A stretch of DNA of 64,000 bases from Streptomyces lydicus (GCF_000717345.1 NZ_JNZA01000005.1:124001-188000), one strand, 5' to 3'; positions 1 to 10,499 are shown, counted from the stretch's first letter. Translations and numbers: made by a program. Notes: a model not told the origin generated them from the letters alone.

Positions 1-1278
1 CCGGTCGGCATCTTCGGCACGCTGCAGGCGAAGTCGCACGGCGCGGTGGCCCTCGTGTACGTCGTCGCGACGGTCGCGATGGCCTTCACGGCGTATGCGT
101 ACGCCCAGATGGTGCGGGTCGCCCCGCAGGCCGGGTCGGTCTACACGTACGCGCGGGTGGGGCTGGGGCGGGGCGCGGGGTTCGTCGCGGGCTGGATGGC
201 GATGCTGGACTACCTGCTGATCCCGGCGGTGGCGTACCTGTTCTCGGGGATCGCGCTGCACACGCTGGTGCCGTCGGTGCACCAGTGGGTGTGGACGGCG
301 CTCGCGGTGGTGGTGACGACGCTGCTGAACCTGTGGGGCGTACGGACCGCGGCGCGGGTCGGCTTCGCGGTGCTGGCGATGGAGCTCGTGGTGCTGGCGG
401 TCTTCGTCGTGGCGGCGGTGTGCGTGCTCGCCGCGCACGGGGCGCAGCGGGGCTGGTCGGCGCCGTTCACCGGTGAGGGGGCGTTCTCGCCGGGCGCGGT
501 GCTGTCCGCGGTGTCGGTGGCGGTGCTGTCCTATCTGGGTTTCGACGCGATCGCCTCGTTCGCCGAGGAGTCCGCGGGAGGGGCGCGGCGGGTGGCGCGG
601 GCGGTGCTGTCCTGCCTGGTGGTGGCGGGGGTGCTGTTCGCCGTGCAGACGTATCTGGCGGCGCTGCTCGCCCCGGTGCCGGCGGCCGAGCTGGCGGCGA
701 GGCCGGGCGAGCAGGGGGACGCCTTCTACGTGACGGCGGGCGCGGCGGTCGGCGGGTGGCTGCAGAAGCTGGTGGCGGCGAGCAAGGCGATCGGGGCGGC
801 GTTCGCGGCGCTGGCGGGGCAGGCGGCGGCCGGACGGCTGCTGTTCGCGATGGCGCGGGACCGGCGGCTGCCGGGGGCGATGTCGCAGGTGGACGAGGGC
901 AGCGGGGTGCCGCGCCGGGCGTTGCTGGGTGCGGCCGTGGTGACGCTGGTGGCGGCGGTGTGGGCGGCCCGGCGGGAGGACGGGCTCGACCAGCTGTCGT
1001 CGGTGGTGAACGTGGGGGCGCTGACCGCGTTCGCGTTGCTGCACGCCTCGGTGATCGGCTGGTTCGGGATCCGCAAGGGGGCCGGGACGCCGGGCCCGCT
1101 GCGGCACGTGGTGGTGTCGCTGCTGGGGCTCGTGGTGGTGGGCGCGGTGATCGTGGCGGCGTCCCCGACCGCCCAGGTGGTGGGCGGCGTCTGGCTGGCG
1201 GTGGGGCTGGTGGTGCTGGCGGTGCAGTACCTGCGGCAGGCACGGGCCGGCGGCGGGGCGGCCGGGGCAGGGGACTGA
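1..1278 (+). CDS. APC-family amino acid/polyamine permease (5' truncated)
   Basis: Integral membrane transporter of the amino acid-polyamine-organocation superfamily. The reading frame is open to base 1, so the start and the first membrane segments lie outside the window. The visible part carries about ten hydrophobic helices and the family's typical segment with AQAG-like residues near the left edge ([20 protein letters not shown]). A conserved-looking Phe-Glu loop, [16 protein letters not shown], lies about 180 residues in. The C terminus is a Gly/Ala-rich tail. xseA follows after 47 bases on the same strand but is probably separate. The substrate cannot be read from sequence. Confidence 0.85.
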   Translation, partial: PVGIFGTLQAKSHGAVALVYVVATVAMAFTAYAYAQMVRVAPQAGSVYTYARVGLGRGAGFVAGWMAMLDYLLIPAVAYLFSGIALHTLVPSVHQWVWTALAVVVTTLLNLWGVRTAARVGFAVLAMELVVLAVFVVAAVCVLAAHGAQRGWSAPFTGEGAFSPGAVLSAVSVAVLSYLGFDAIASFAEESAGGARRVARAVLSCLVVAGVLFAVQTYLAALLAPVPAAELAARPGEQGDAFYVTAGAAVGGWLQKLVAASKAIGAAFAALAGQAAAGRLLFAMARDRRLPGAMSQVDEGSGVPRRALLGAAVVTLVAAVWAARREDGLDQLSSVVNVGALTAFALLHASVIGWFGIRKGAGTPGPLRHVVVSLLGLVVVGAVIVAASPTAQVVGGVWLAVGLVVLAVQYLRQARAGGGAAGAGD

Positions 1279-1325
1279 GGGCGAGCTCGCGGCCACTGTC
1301 AGTGCCCACCGCTACTCTCGCTCGT

Positions 1326-2561
1326 ATGGCTGTCTCAACGTCCCCGGAAACGCCGATCCCGGTCGGCGAGGTGTCCCGGCTCATCGGCGGGTGGATCGAC
1401 CGCCTCGGCGCGGTGTGGGTCGAGGGGCAGATCACCCAGCTCTCGCGGCGGCCCGGCGCGGGGGTGGTCTTCCTGACGCTGCGCGACCCCTCGTACGACA
1501 TCTCGCTGAGCGTGACGTGCTACCGCCAGGTCTTCGACAAGGTCGCCGACGTGATCAGCGAGGGCGCCCGGGTGGTGGTGCACGCCAAGCCGGAGTGGTA
1601 CGCGCCGCGCGGCCAGCTGTCGCTGCGGGCGGCCGAGATCCGGCCGGTCGGGGTGGGTGAACTCCTCGCCCGGCTGGAGCAGTTGAAGAAGTCCCTGGCG
1701 GCGGAGGGGCTGTTCGCGGCGGAGCGCAAGAAGCCGCTGCCGTTCCTCCCGCAGCTGATCGGGCTGGTCTGCGGCCGGGCCAGCGCCGCCGAGCGCGACG
1801 TACTGGAGAACGCCCGGCACCGCTGGCCGGCGGTCCGCTTCGCGGTGCGCAACGTACCGGTGCAGGGGGTGCACGCGGTGCCACAGGTGATCGCGGCGGT
1901 GCAGGAGCTGGACGCGCTGCCCGAGGTGGACGTGATCATCGTGGCGCGCGGCGGCGGCAGCGTGGAGGACCTGCTGCCGTTCTCCGACGAGCAGCTCGTT
2001 CGCGCCGTGAGCGCGGCGGCGACACCGGTCGTCTCGGCGATCGGCCACGAGCCGGACAGCCCGCTGCTGGACCTGGTCGCAGACCTGCGAGCCTCGACGC
2101 CGACGGACGCCGCGAAGAAGGTGGTGCCGGACGTGGGCGAGGAGCTGGCCCGGGTGCGGCAGCTGCGGGATCGGGCGCTGCGCGCGATCGACGGCTTCCT
2201 GCAGCGGGAGGAGCGCGGGCTGGCCGGTGCGCTGCAGCGGCCGTGCATACAACGGCCGCAGCGGATGGTCGAGGAGCGCGAGGAGCAGGTGGCGGCCCTG
2301 GCGGCGCGCGGCCGGCGGACGCTGGGCCATCTGCTGGACCGGGCCGACTCCGAGCTGGTGCACACCCTCGCGCGGGTGGTCGCGCTCTCCCCCAAGGCGA
2401 CGCTGGAGCGCGGCTATGCGGTGCTGCAGAAGCCGGACGGGGCGGCGGTGCGCTCACCGCAGGAGGTCGGTGCGGACGAGGAGCTCCGGGCCCGGGTGGC
2501 CGAGGGCGAGTTCAGGGTGCGGGTGGACGGCGTCCAGGGCGCTGTCACACCCCCTGCATAG
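1326..2561 (+). CDS. xseA: Exodeoxyribonuclease VII large subunit
   Basis: Large subunit of exonuclease VII, a cytoplasmic nuclease that degrades single-stranded DNA to oligonucleotides. The 411-residue product has an N-terminal OB-fold (about 10-110, with [10 protein letters not shown]). The catalytic domain follows, with [16 protein letters not shown] and [12 protein letters not shown] coiled-coil region and the C-terminal GYAVLQ motif come last. The ATG at 1326 was chosen because [20 protein letters not shown] begins like the family; longer frames upstream run through the APC gene. xseB follows after 10 bases and is presumably co-transcribed. Confidence 0.95.
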   Translation: MAVSTSPETPIPVGEVSRLIGGWIDRLGAVWVEGQITQLSRRPGAGVVFLTLRDPSYDISLSVTCYRQVFDKVADVISEGARVVVHAKPEWYAPRGQLSLRAAEIRPVGVGELLARLEQLKKSLAAEGLFAAERKKPLPFLPQLIGLVCGRASAAERDVLENARHRWPAVRFAVRNVPVQGVHAVPQVIAAVQELDALPEVDVIIVARGGGSVEDLLPFSDEQLVRAVSAAATPVVSAIGHEPDSPLLDLVADLRASTPTDAAKKVVPDVGEELARVRQLRDRALRAIDGFLQREERGLAGALQRPCIQRPQRMVEEREEQVAALAARGRRTLGHLLDRADSELVHTLARVVALSPKATLERGYAVLQKPDGAAVRSPQEVGADEELRARVAEGEFRVRVDGVQGAVTPPA

Positions 2562-2571
2562 GGTGGGAGAC

Positions 2572-2871
2572 ATGGCGAAGGCGAAGACGGACGACGGGGT
2601 GGACGCGGAGCAGGGCGGGGCGGACGGCGCACCGGCGCAGGTGCGGCCGGTGGACTCCACGCTCGGCTACGAACAGGCACGGGACGAGCTGATCGAGGTC
2701 GTCCGCAGCCTGGAGGCGGGCGGTACGACGCTGGAGGAGTCGCTGGCGCTGTGGGAGCGCGGCGAGGCGCTGGCGAAGGTCTGCCGCCGCTGGCTGGACG
2801 GCGCCCGCGCCCGTCTGGACGCGGCCCTGGCGGAGTCGGACGAGGCGGAGTCGGGCCCGGCGGGCGATTGA
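2572..2871 (+). CDS. xseB: Exodeoxyribonuclease VII small subunit
   Basis: Small helical subunit that packs on the coiled coil of XseA. It is 99 residues. The conserved core [20 protein letters not shown] and [22 protein letters not shown] fills about 35-85. An acidic N-terminal extension of some 30 residues is longer than in E. coli but usual for actinomycetes. The start ATG at 2572 has GGGTGGGAG just upstream. It follows xseA by 10 bases, which fits a two-gene operon. Confidence 0.95.
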   Translation: MAKAKTDDGVDAEQGGADGAPAQVRPVDSTLGYEQARDELIEVVRSLEAGGTTLEESLALWERGEALAKVCRRWLDGARARLDAALAESDEAESGPAGD

Positions 2872-2900
2872 GCCGCCGGCCGCTGAAAGATCGGGAACAT

Positions 2901-2990
2901 GTGAATCGGATCACAACGCGGGAGATTTAGTTGAAACTTAATCTATCCGCTTTAGAGTGGGGGTGACCGAATCTGACCGATCCGATTCAC
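2901..2990. promoter_or_regulatory. Candidate operator/promoter region with paired inverted repeats
   Basis: The intergenic region before the nitroreductase is unusually A+T-rich for this chromosome. It contains GTGAATCGGA (2901-2910) and its exact reverse complement TCCGATTCAC (2981-2990), plus a near-palindrome centred on AGTT-GA-AACT (2926-2941). The layout suggests binding sites for a dimeric regulator over the promoter. The regulator is unknown. Confidence 0.45.
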
Positions 2991-3002
2991 CGAGGTGCCC
3001 TT

Positions 3003-3596
3003 ATGTCTCTCGCCCTTGACGCCGCCGCTCAGGACCTCCTGTTCCGCGAGGCCCAGACCGCCAACACGTTCACGGACGAGCCGGTGACGGACGAGCAGGT
3101 CCAGGCGGTCTACGACCTGGTGAAGTTCGGCCCGACCGCCTTCAACCAGTCCCCGCTGCGGATCACCCTGGTCCGTTCCGAGGAGGCCCGTCAGCGCCTG
3201 GTCAACCACGCCATGGGCGCCAACGGCCCGAAGACCCTGACCGCCCCGCTGACCGTGATCCTCTCCGTGGACCTGGACTTCCACGAGAAGCTGCCGGAGC
3301 TCTTCCCGCACGCCCCGGGCATCAAGGACAGCTTCTTCTCCGAGGCCGCCGTCCGCGAGGTCGCCGGCACCCAGAACGCCACCCTGCAGGCCGGTTACTT
3401 CATCGTCGGCGTCCGCGCCGCCGGGCTGGCCGCCGGCCCGATGACCGGCTTCGACTTCACCGGCGTGGACAAGGAGTTCTTCGGCGACGGCAAGCAGAAG
3501 TCGTTCATGGTCGTCAACATCGGCAAGCCGGGCGCCGACGCCTTCTTCCCGCGCTCGCCGCGGCTGGCCTTCGACGACGCCGTCACCACCGTCTGA
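3003..3596 (+). CDS. Malonic semialdehyde reductase-like nitroreductase
   Basis: FMN-dependent nitroreductase-fold protein of the RutE/malonic semialdehyde reductase subgroup. It is expected to reduce malonic semialdehyde to 3-hydroxypropionate with NAD(P)H in the cytoplasm. The 197-residue length is family-typical. Features seen are KFGPTAFNQSPLR (flavin-contacting loop, about 41-53), the AAVREVAGTQNATLQAGYFIV helix and RSPRLAFDDAVTTV at the end. GAGG lies about 8 bases before the ATG. It is monocistronic: the upstream gene ends 131 bases away and a strong hairpin follows. The exact substrate in this host is inferred from family only. Confidence 0.85.
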   Translation: MSLALDAAAQDLLFREAQTANTFTDEPVTDEQVQAVYDLVKFGPTAFNQSPLRITLVRSEEARQRLVNHAMGANGPKTLTAPLTVILSVDLDFHEKLPELFPHAPGIKDSFFSEAAVREVAGTQNATLQAGYFIVGVRAAGLAAGPMTGFDFTGVDKEFFGDGKQKSFMVVNIGKPGADAFFPRSPRLAFDDAVTTV

Positions 3597-3612
3597 GCAG
3601 GCACCCCGATCC

Positions 3613-3657
3613 ACGACGAGGCCGCCGCACCCCTCCCGGGTGCGGCGGCCTCGTCGT
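3613..3657. terminator. Terminator hairpin between convergent genes
   Basis: Perfect 20-bp stem (3613-3632 with 3638-3657) and a 5-base loop, located between the convergent nitroreductase and DUF4245 genes. It can serve both strands. Confidence 0.85.
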
Positions 3658-3705
3658 CGGTGCGGGCGCCCTGCCGTCGTGCCTACGGCCGCGGGGCGCG
3701 CCTGC

Positions 3706-4251
3706 TCAGCTCTTCTTGGCCACCAGCGCGGCGGCCAGATCCGCGAGCCGCCCGTACGGCGCGGTGCCGGTGACGACCGTGGTCACGCCCGACTCCTCGC
3801 GGACCAGCGCCCGGTACCGGTCACCCTTGTAGCGGTCCCACTTCTTGCTGCCCACGGCCTGCTTGCCCTCGACCTTGGCGGCGCCGAGCGTGACCTCGCG
3901 GATGAACTTGCCGGCGGACGCGTCGCTCTGCTCGACGGACGCGTACTCCTGCTCCGGGTCGAGCATGCCCAGATGCCAGGCACCGCCCTTGCCGTCGTCG
4001 CTCGCCTTGTACGAGACCGACGTGGCGCGCCAGGTCTTCGGCAGCCCCTCCGGTGCCGCGACGGCGTAGGGCGCCGCCCGCCGGGCCGTGATGAGTTCGA
4101 CGCGGTAGTCGACCGTCCTGACCGCGCTGTTCTCCGCGTCGGCGCTGTCGTCGTGCGGGATGAAGATGTAGATCGCCCCGACCAGGGCGCCGATCACCGC
4201 CAGCGACAGGACCATGTCGCGCACCGTTTGCCTGCCTCGCATACCTGCCAC
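3706..4251 (-). CDS. DUF4245 membrane-anchored protein
   Basis: Protein of the actinobacterial DUF4245 family, of unknown function. After a short basic start (AGMRGRQTVRDMVLS) there is one transmembrane helix (about 15-33, LAVIGALVGAIYIFI). An extracytoplasmic domain of about 145 residues follows and ends in AAALVAKKS. I chose the GTG at 4251 because homologues start just before RGRQTVRDM. The frame is open up to 4311, but that extension would cover a 16-bp palindrome. It is divergent from glpX, an arrangement I recall from other Streptomyces. Confidence 0.8.
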   Translation of the reverse strand: MAGMRGRQTVRDMVLSLAVIGALVGAIYIFIPHDDSADAENSAVRTVDYRVELITARRAAPYAVAAPEGLPKTWRATSVSYKASDDGKGGAWHLGMLDPEQEYASVEQSDASAGKFIREVTLGAAKVEGKQAVGSKKWDRYKGDRYRALVREESGVTTVVTGTAPYGRLADLAAALVAKKS

Positions 4252-4296
4252 GCCCCTATGGTCCCCCATGCCCACGGCGACTCCGACAGGCCCCCT

Positions 4297-4312
4297 GGTG
4301 ACGGCCGTCACC
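4297..4312. promoter_or_regulatory. Perfect 16-bp palindrome in the DUF4245/glpX divergent region
   Basis: GGTGACGGCCGTCACC is a perfect palindrome about 45 bases upstream of the DUF4245 start and 130 bases upstream of glpX. It is a plausible operator; no regulator can be assigned. Confidence 0.4.
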
Positions 4313-4444
4313 CGTGCAAACGAAGGATCGTGGCCGCATTCGTCCGCTCATGCGAAGGGCCCTCTGCTCATTTTGGCGGTCGGCAGATAAGGTCGGACCT
4401 ACCCTCATCCTTCGCGGCCGTCGCCGTACAGAAAGGTGCGCTCG

Positions 4445-5476
4445 ATGACCGAGCATCATCTCCCGTCCCAACTCGAGGTCAGCCCCGAGGCCCCGGACCG
4501 CAACCTCGCCCTGGAACTCGTCCGGGTGACCGAGGCCGGTGCCATGGCGTCGGGCCGCTGGGTGGGCCGGGGTGACAAGAACGGCGCGGACGGCGCGGCG
4601 GTGAAGGCCATGCGCGCCCTGATCCACACCGTCTCGATGAACGGCGTCGTGGTCATCGGGGAGGGCGAGAAGGACCACGCCCCGATGCTCTACAACGGTG
4701 AGCGGGTCGGCGACGGCACCGGCCCGGAGTGCGACGTGGCCGTGGACCCGGTGGACGGCACGACGCTGACCGCCAAGGGCATGGCGAACGCCGTCTCCGT
4801 GATGGCGGTCGCCGAGCGCGGCTCGATGTTCGACCCGTCCGCGGTGTTCTACATGGACAAGCTGGCGACCGGGCCGGAGGCGGCGGACTTCGTCGACATC
4901 ACGGCGCCGGTGGCGGTCAACATCAAGCGGATCGCCAAGGCGAAGAAGTCCGCGGTCGAGGACGTCACCGTGGTCATCCTGGACCGGCCGCGCCACGACG
5001 GCCTGGTCAAGGAGGTCCGGGAGGCCGGCGCCCGGATCAAGTTCATCTCCGACGGCGACGTCGCCGGCGCGATCATGGCGGCCCGCGAGGGCACCGGCGT
5101 CGACCTGCTGCTGGGCATCGGCGGTACGCCCGAGGGCATCATCACCGCCTGCGCCATGAAGTGTCTGGGCGGCACGCTTCAGGCCAAGCTGTGGCCGAAG
5201 GACGACGAGGAGCGGCAGCGCGCCCTGGACGCCGGGCACGACTTGGACAAGGTGCTCCAGATCGACGACCTGGTCCGCAGCGACAACGTCTTCTTCGTCG
5301 CCACCGGCATCACCGACGGCGAGCTGCTGCGCGGCGTGCGCTACCGCGCCGAGACCGCCTACACCCAGTCCCTGGTGATGCGCTCCAAGTCCGGCACGAT
5401 CCGCCAGATCGACTCCCAGCACCGGCTGTCGAAGCTGCGCGCGTACAGCTCGGTGGACTTCGAGCGCCCCAGCTAG
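4445..5476 (+). CDS. glpX: Class II fructose-1,6-bisphosphatase
   Basis: Hydrolyses fructose 1,6-bisphosphate to fructose 6-phosphate in gluconeogenesis; metal-dependent and cytoplasmic. The 343-residue length fits the GlpX family. Visible motifs are [14 protein letters not shown] (68-82), the metal site DPVDGTT (101-107), [11 protein letters not shown] and [14 protein letters not shown]. The ATG at 4445 is preceded by GAAAGG with 8-base spacing; an in-frame GTG at 4436 overlaps that ribosome-binding site and is less likely. A long hairpin follows. Confidence 0.95.
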   Translation: MTEHHLPSQLEVSPEAPDRNLALELVRVTEAGAMASGRWVGRGDKNGADGAAVKAMRALIHTVSMNGVVVIGEGEKDHAPMLYNGERVGDGTGPECDVAVDPVDGTTLTAKGMANAVSVMAVAERGSMFDPSAVFYMDKLATGPEAADFVDITAPVAVNIKRIAKAKKSAVEDVTVVILDRPRHDGLVKEVREAGARIKFISDGDVAGAIMAAREGTGVDLLLGIGGTPEGIITACAMKCLGGTLQAKLWPKDDEERQRALDAGHDLDKVLQIDDLVRSDNVFFVATGITDGELLRGVRYRAETAYTQSLVMRSKSGTIRQIDSQHRLSKLRAYSSVDFERPS

Positions 5477-5497
5477 CGGCCACCCGACCCGTGCACG

Positions 5498-5538
5498 CAC
5501 TTCGCCCCCGTCGGAGAGTCTCCGGCGGGGGCGAAGTG
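5498..5538. terminator. Terminator hairpin between glpX and wbl gene
   Basis: Inverted repeat with about 18 paired bases, including one G-U, between 5498-5517 and 5519-5538. It sits between convergent glpX and the WhiB-like gene, with the tip opening into a small loop. Confidence 0.75.
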
Positions 5539-5567
5539 GCCCATGGGCCGCGGGGGTCGGAGTGCAG

Positions 5568-5927
5568 TCAGCCCGCCGCGGGCATATGGGCCGCGCGCTG
5601 GAGTTCGGCCTCCCGCCGCCGCCGGCGGGTCAGCACGACCCGCCGCTCGGCCGCGGTCAGGCCGCCCCAGACGCCGTACGGCTCCGGCTGGAGCAGCGCG
5701 TGCTCCCGGCATTCGACCATCACGGGACAGCGGGCACAGACCCGCTTCGCCGCTTCCTCCCTGGCCAGCCGCGCGGCGGTCGGTTCCTTGGACGGGGCGA
5801 AGAACAGCCCGGCTTCGTCCCGGCGGCACACCGCCTCCGAATGCCAGGGACCGGCTTCGTCGCGTGCAGGCACTCGCGGGGACGGAACGACAGCGGCATC
5901 CTGCAGGGGCTGATGCGGTAGCAGCAC
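5568..5927 (-). CDS. wblI: WhiB-like [4Fe-4S] transcription factor
   Basis: Iron-sulfur WhiB-family regulator of 119 residues. The four cluster cysteines are present (AVCRR, then VCARCPVMVEC), followed by the GVWGG turn and a basic C-terminal tail TRRRRREAEL. An N-terminal extension of about 25 residues is longer than in WblE or WblA. The start is GTG at 5927, with CAGGAG six bases upstream. Location next to glpX fits S. coelicolor wblI; the symbol rests on remembered synteny. Such proteins act with principal sigma factors and may sense oxygen or NO. The target genes are unknown. Confidence 0.85.
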   Translation of the reverse strand: MLLPHQPLQDAAVVPSPRVPARDEAGPWHSEAVCRRDEAGLFFAPSKEPTAARLAREEAAKRVCARCPVMVECREHALLQPEPYGVWGGLTAAERRVVLTRRRRREAELQRAAHMPAAG

Positions 5928-6112
5928 GGTCTACTCCTGACGACGGCTTCGGCGAGAGAAATCACCCTTGCCCGTCTCGCTGCGCACGGCCTTTTTCCGC
6001 ACCCCGCAGCCGTACGAGAGACGATGCACCAGCCCTACCCGCTGTGCGCACGCTTATGCACACCGTGGCGATCGTGCGGAAACACGACATCGCGACAACG
6101 CGAAAAACGCGC

Positions 6113-6973
6113 TCAGTCGTCCAGCCCCTTGCGGAAGCGGTCCCGGCGCTCACGCCGTTCGGCACGCAACCGCTCGTGCCACTCCTGTCGCTCCTCGCGC
6201 ATCCGCTGGTGGCGTTCGCGGTGCTCGTCGCGCAGCTGATGGCGCAGCTCCCGGTGCCCCTCGCGCAGCCGGCCGCGCAGGTCGCGGACCCAGGCGCCGC
6301 GCTTGGGCCGGGCGTCCACGCTGCCCAGCACGGCGTAGCCGTTGACCAGGACCTGCGGGGCATCGCCGTCCGGCGCCTCGTTGGTCGTGACCTCGAAGCT
6401 GCCCAGCACGCCGGAGCCGCTGCTGCGGACCGTGATGTTCTCCGGCACCCGGATGTCCACGCTGCCGAAGATGGAGGTGACGTTGATCTGGACCTGCTGC
6501 TGCGGGAAGACCGCCTCGGTCAGATCGATCTCGACGGTGCCGAAGACCGCCACCGCGTTGATCCGCGCGGGGACCTGCCAGCGGCCCTTGCGGACCGAGG
6601 CGCTGAAGATCGCGACGAGGTTCTGGTCGGCCGGCGGAACCCCGGGCCCGGACGCGTACGCCTCCGACTCCGGCCGCGTACGGCCACCGCCCGCGGCGGG
6701 CAGATCGCGTACGACGTGCTCCAGCTCGCCCATGGTCTTGGCGCGGTAGACCGTGTCGATCCGCTCCGCGTGCTCCTCGGGATCCAGCCGGCCCTCCGCC
6801 AGCGCCTCCCGGAGGATCTCGGCGATCCGGTCGCGGTCCGCGTCGGACGCCCGGATGTCGGCCTCGGCCACGGGCGCACCCGCGGGCCTGGTCATCGGCC
6901 TGGTCTCGGCCTTGGTCAGATTCACCGCGTGCGGCGTCTCGGGACCCACTCGTCCCCCGTTGTGTTCGTCCAC
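6113..6973 (-). CDS. DUF1707 / LiaF-like domain protein with charged C-terminal helix
   Basis: The 286-residue product has an N-terminal DUF1707 domain (about 40-92, IRASDADRDRIAEILREALAEG and HAERIDTVYRAKTMGEL). A beta-rich LiaF/cell-wall-stress-like domain follows (about 115-215, with NLVAIFSASVRKGRW, VFGTVEIDL, IFGSVDIRVP and VLGSFEV repeats). The last 60 residues are a very charged Arg/Glu/His helix. No transmembrane segment is visible, so it is probably cytoplasmic or membrane-associated. Start is GTG 6973; ATG 6895 is an alternative just before the DUF1707 domain. Function is unknown. Family members occur with cell-envelope stress systems. Confidence 0.75.
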   Translation of the reverse strand: MDEHNGGRVGPETPHAVNLTKAETRPMTRPAGAPVAEADIRASDADRDRIAEILREALAEGRLDPEEHAERIDTVYRAKTMGELEHVVRDLPAAGGGRTRPESEAYASGPGVPPADQNLVAIFSASVRKGRWQVPARINAVAVFGTVEIDLTEAVFPQQQVQINVTSIFGSVDIRVPENITVRSSGSGVLGSFEVTTNEAPDGDAPQVLVNGYAVLGSVDARPKRGAWVRDLRGRLREGHRELRHQLRDEHRERHQRMREERQEWHERLRAERRERRDRFRKGLDD

Positions 6974-7163
6974 CGCCCCAGCGTACCGAAACGCGATAGA
7001 TCGCGACTAGGGCAGCAGCGGTCCGGATCGCGTACGCCGCCGCGGGCGGCCCGCACGCCGACTGAGCCTTACCTCACAGCCACGTCCGCGCGCCAGGGTT
7101 CTACGCTGTTCAAGCGCTGCCGTAGATGCCAGCCGGACCTCTCCGAGTAAGGAATGACCTTCA

Positions 7164-8837
<1,674 letters not shown>

Positions 8838-8857
8838 TTCCCCGCCGGCCCGCCGCC

Positions 8858-8892
8858 ACGGCCATCACCCGCACGACGCGGGTGGTGGCCGT
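8858..8892 (+). terminator. Intrinsic terminator after class I fumarase
   Basis: 15-bp stem (8858-8872 with 8878-8892, one G-U) and 5-base loop, followed by CATTGTTTT. It ends the fumarase transcript and marks the left edge of the accessory insertion. Confidence 0.8.
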
Positions 8893-9057
8893 CATTGTTT
8901 TCCACCTTCCCTACGGCAGACACATTTCAGTCAGCCTTCCGGCCGAAAATCCACCGGCGCATCAAGCTCCCGTAAAAGACCTGGAGAGCAAAATAACGCC
9001 GTGTTACGGTCGAAAACCGCGATGATCAAGAAATGTTCGTGAGCGAGGGGGCCAGCA

Positions 9058-9411
9058 ATGTCCGGTTCGGGGGATTTCTCGGTTGATGTCGAGGAATTGG
9101 GCTCTCTGGCGACGCGTCTGGATCGCTGCACGGAATCGATGAAGCACGCCTGTGGCGATTTACGCAGTGCGACGGTCAGCAACCTCGGCAACGGTGATAT
9201 CGACGAAGCAGGGGCAGACTTCAAGAGTGCCTGGGAGTACGGAATCTCGCAGATCGCCGCAATCACCGACGCCATCCGGGAAGGTCTGCAAGTTACCGCG
9301 CGCACATACAACGAAACCGACAGCGCCATCCAGCAGACGTTCTCGAAGGCGCATCATCCAGGTGCAGGAGCGGCGAGCCAGGTCAGCGGGCATTCAAGCC
9401 CGTTCGGATAG
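9058..9411 (+). CDS. WXG100/ESX-like small protein (contains TTA codon)
   Basis: Predicted 117-residue all-helical protein. The layout is that of ESAT-6/WXG100-type substrates or chaperones: helix (about 8-40, DVEELGSLATRLDRCTESMK), turn, second helix (about 58-95), then a flexible Gly/Ser/His tail. No clean WXG is present; SAWEYG occurs at the position of the turn-helix. ATG 9058 is preceded by GAGGGGG. Codon 35 (9160-9162) is TTA, so translation should need the bldA tRNA. Codon use is visibly less G+C-biased than neighbours. It begins a five-gene co-oriented cassette. Confidence 0.7.
   Translation: MSGSGDFSVDVEELGSLATRLDRCTESMKHACGDLRSATVSNLGNGDIDEAGADFKSAWEYGISQIAAITDAIREGLQVTARTYNETDSAIQQTFSKAHHPGAGAASQVSGHSSPFG
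9160..9162 (+). promoter_or_regulatory. In-frame TTA leucine codon (bldA dependence)
   Basis: Codon 35 of the WXG-like gene. TTA is the rarest codon in Streptomyces and is read by the developmentally regulated bldA tRNA. It predicts late or differentiation-linked translation. Confidence 0.8.
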
Positions 9412-9464
9412 GGCATCGACTCGGCCAAGGATGAGATTTCGCATGAGGATAACCGGGGTAGAAA

Positions 9465-9680
9465 GTGTCACTCGGTGAGCAGCTCTGGGGATACGGCGGC
9501 GGGGACCCGTACGAGGACAACGGAAACTTCCCTGGTCTGCAGTTCAACCCCGCCCCCGGGGTTCCTCAGGCGGTCAACGACCTCCTCGAGGACCTGAACC
9601 GCGCGCACAAAAACCTCACCAGCGCCGCGGATACCCTGCGCGGCATCCACGACGGGGCCTGCTGGACAGGCTCGGGATGA
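9465..9680 (+). CDS. Short WXG-motif protein, probably the front part of a split ORF
   Basis: 71-residue product starting at GTG 9465 (GAAA just upstream, no strong ribosome-binding site). It has a helical segment PQAVNDLLEDLNRAHKNLTS AADTLRG that runs into CWTG (residues 66-69), an exact W-X-G motif. It stops two residues later, where family members would continue with a second helix. The stop overlaps the next start (ATGA, 9677-9680). The next frame lies at -1 relative to this one. It could be real and translationally coupled, or a deletion/frameshift remnant of one longer T7SS-type protein. Confidence 0.6.
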   Translation: MSLGEQLWGYGGGDPYEDNGNFPGLQFNPAPGVPQAVNDLLEDLNRAHKNLTSAADTLRGIHDGACWTGSG

Positions 9681-10489
9681 CCGATGCGGAAGCCAAAGCA
9701 GCTGCCGCGCGCTGCGACCGGGCCATCAATGAGATGAATGCGGCCCGTTCACAACTGGCGAGCATTATCAGCCATGCGACACAACTCCGTTCGCATCATG
9801 AGGAGATGGCCGGAAAGGCCGCCTCCGCACTTTCCGACGCGGGAGAACAGGCCCCGGACGAGCCGGGGTTCTTCGACGGCCTGCTGAACGGCCTCAAGGA
9901 CCTGACAAAGGGCATCCAGGACCTTGGTCACGACATCGGCCAGTGGGTCAAGGAGCACGCCAATGCCATTGCCGCCATCGGCGACGTGTTCGCAGCCGTC
10001 AGTACCTTCACAGGTTTGGCCGGGTTTTTCTTTCCACCGGCCGAAGGGGTGATGGGGACAGTCTCCGGCGTCACTTCTCTGGTCGCGCTGGGCCTGCACA
10101 AGGCGGCGCAAGCTGCTGGCGGCAAGGATGTCGTCAGCGACAGGACGCTGACCGAGGACGGACTGGGAGCGGTCTCCTTCGGCCTCGGGAAAGTCGCGGG
10201 GCGGGTGGAGAAGTTCACTGAATCAGCCGTGGCGGGAGGCAAGATCAAGGAACTCGGGAGCGCTTCCGGCTGGGGAAGCATCGGCATGACCCTCTGGGAC
10301 TGGACAAAGGACCAGACGGGCCTCGGCTACTTCCTCCCGGACGACAAGAAGGAATCGGCCGTGGTGGGTGGCTCGATGTTGTTCGGCGGTCCGATAGGAC
10401 CTGTGGTTGATCTGGGAATGGCCTTCGAGCACGCCTGGAAAAAGGGCAGCGAAAAGGATGCGGCGGCGGCACAGCAGTCGGGCGGCTGA
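9677..10489 (+). CDS. T7SS-cassette protein with hydrophobic core segment
   Basis: 270-residue protein with no recognised catalytic motif. An N-terminal helix (1-58, TDAEAKAAAARCDRAINEMNA) resembles the back half of a WXG-type coiled domain. A linker and amphipathic stretch follow (66-95, FFDGLLNGLKDLTKGIQDLG). A long Gly/Ala/Phe hydrophobic region (about 96-141) comes next. The C-terminal part contains WGSIGMTLWDWTKDQTGLGY. This layout recalls the N-terminal halves of T7SS polymorphic toxins, but no toxin domain is visible. It starts inside the stop of the 71-residue ORF (ATGA). Confidence 0.65.
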   Translation: MTDAEAKAAAARCDRAINEMNAARSQLASIISHATQLRSHHEEMAGKAASALSDAGEQAPDEPGFFDGLLNGLKDLTKGIQDLGHDIGQWVKEHANAIAAIGDVFAAVSTFTGLAGFFFPPAEGVMGTVSGVTSLVALGLHKAAQAAGGKDVVSDRTLTEDGLGAVSFGLGKVAGRVEKFTESAVAGGKIKELGSASGWGSIGMTLWDWTKDQTGLGYFLPDDKKESAVVGGSMLFGGPIGPVVDLGMAFEHAWKKGSEKDAAAAQQSGG

Positions 10490-10499
10490 GGAGGGGATC

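Noticed and set aside
467..1501. 344-residue minus-strand frame over the APC/xseA junction
   Set aside because: Almost pure Pro/Arg/Ala low complexity and antisense to two real genes.
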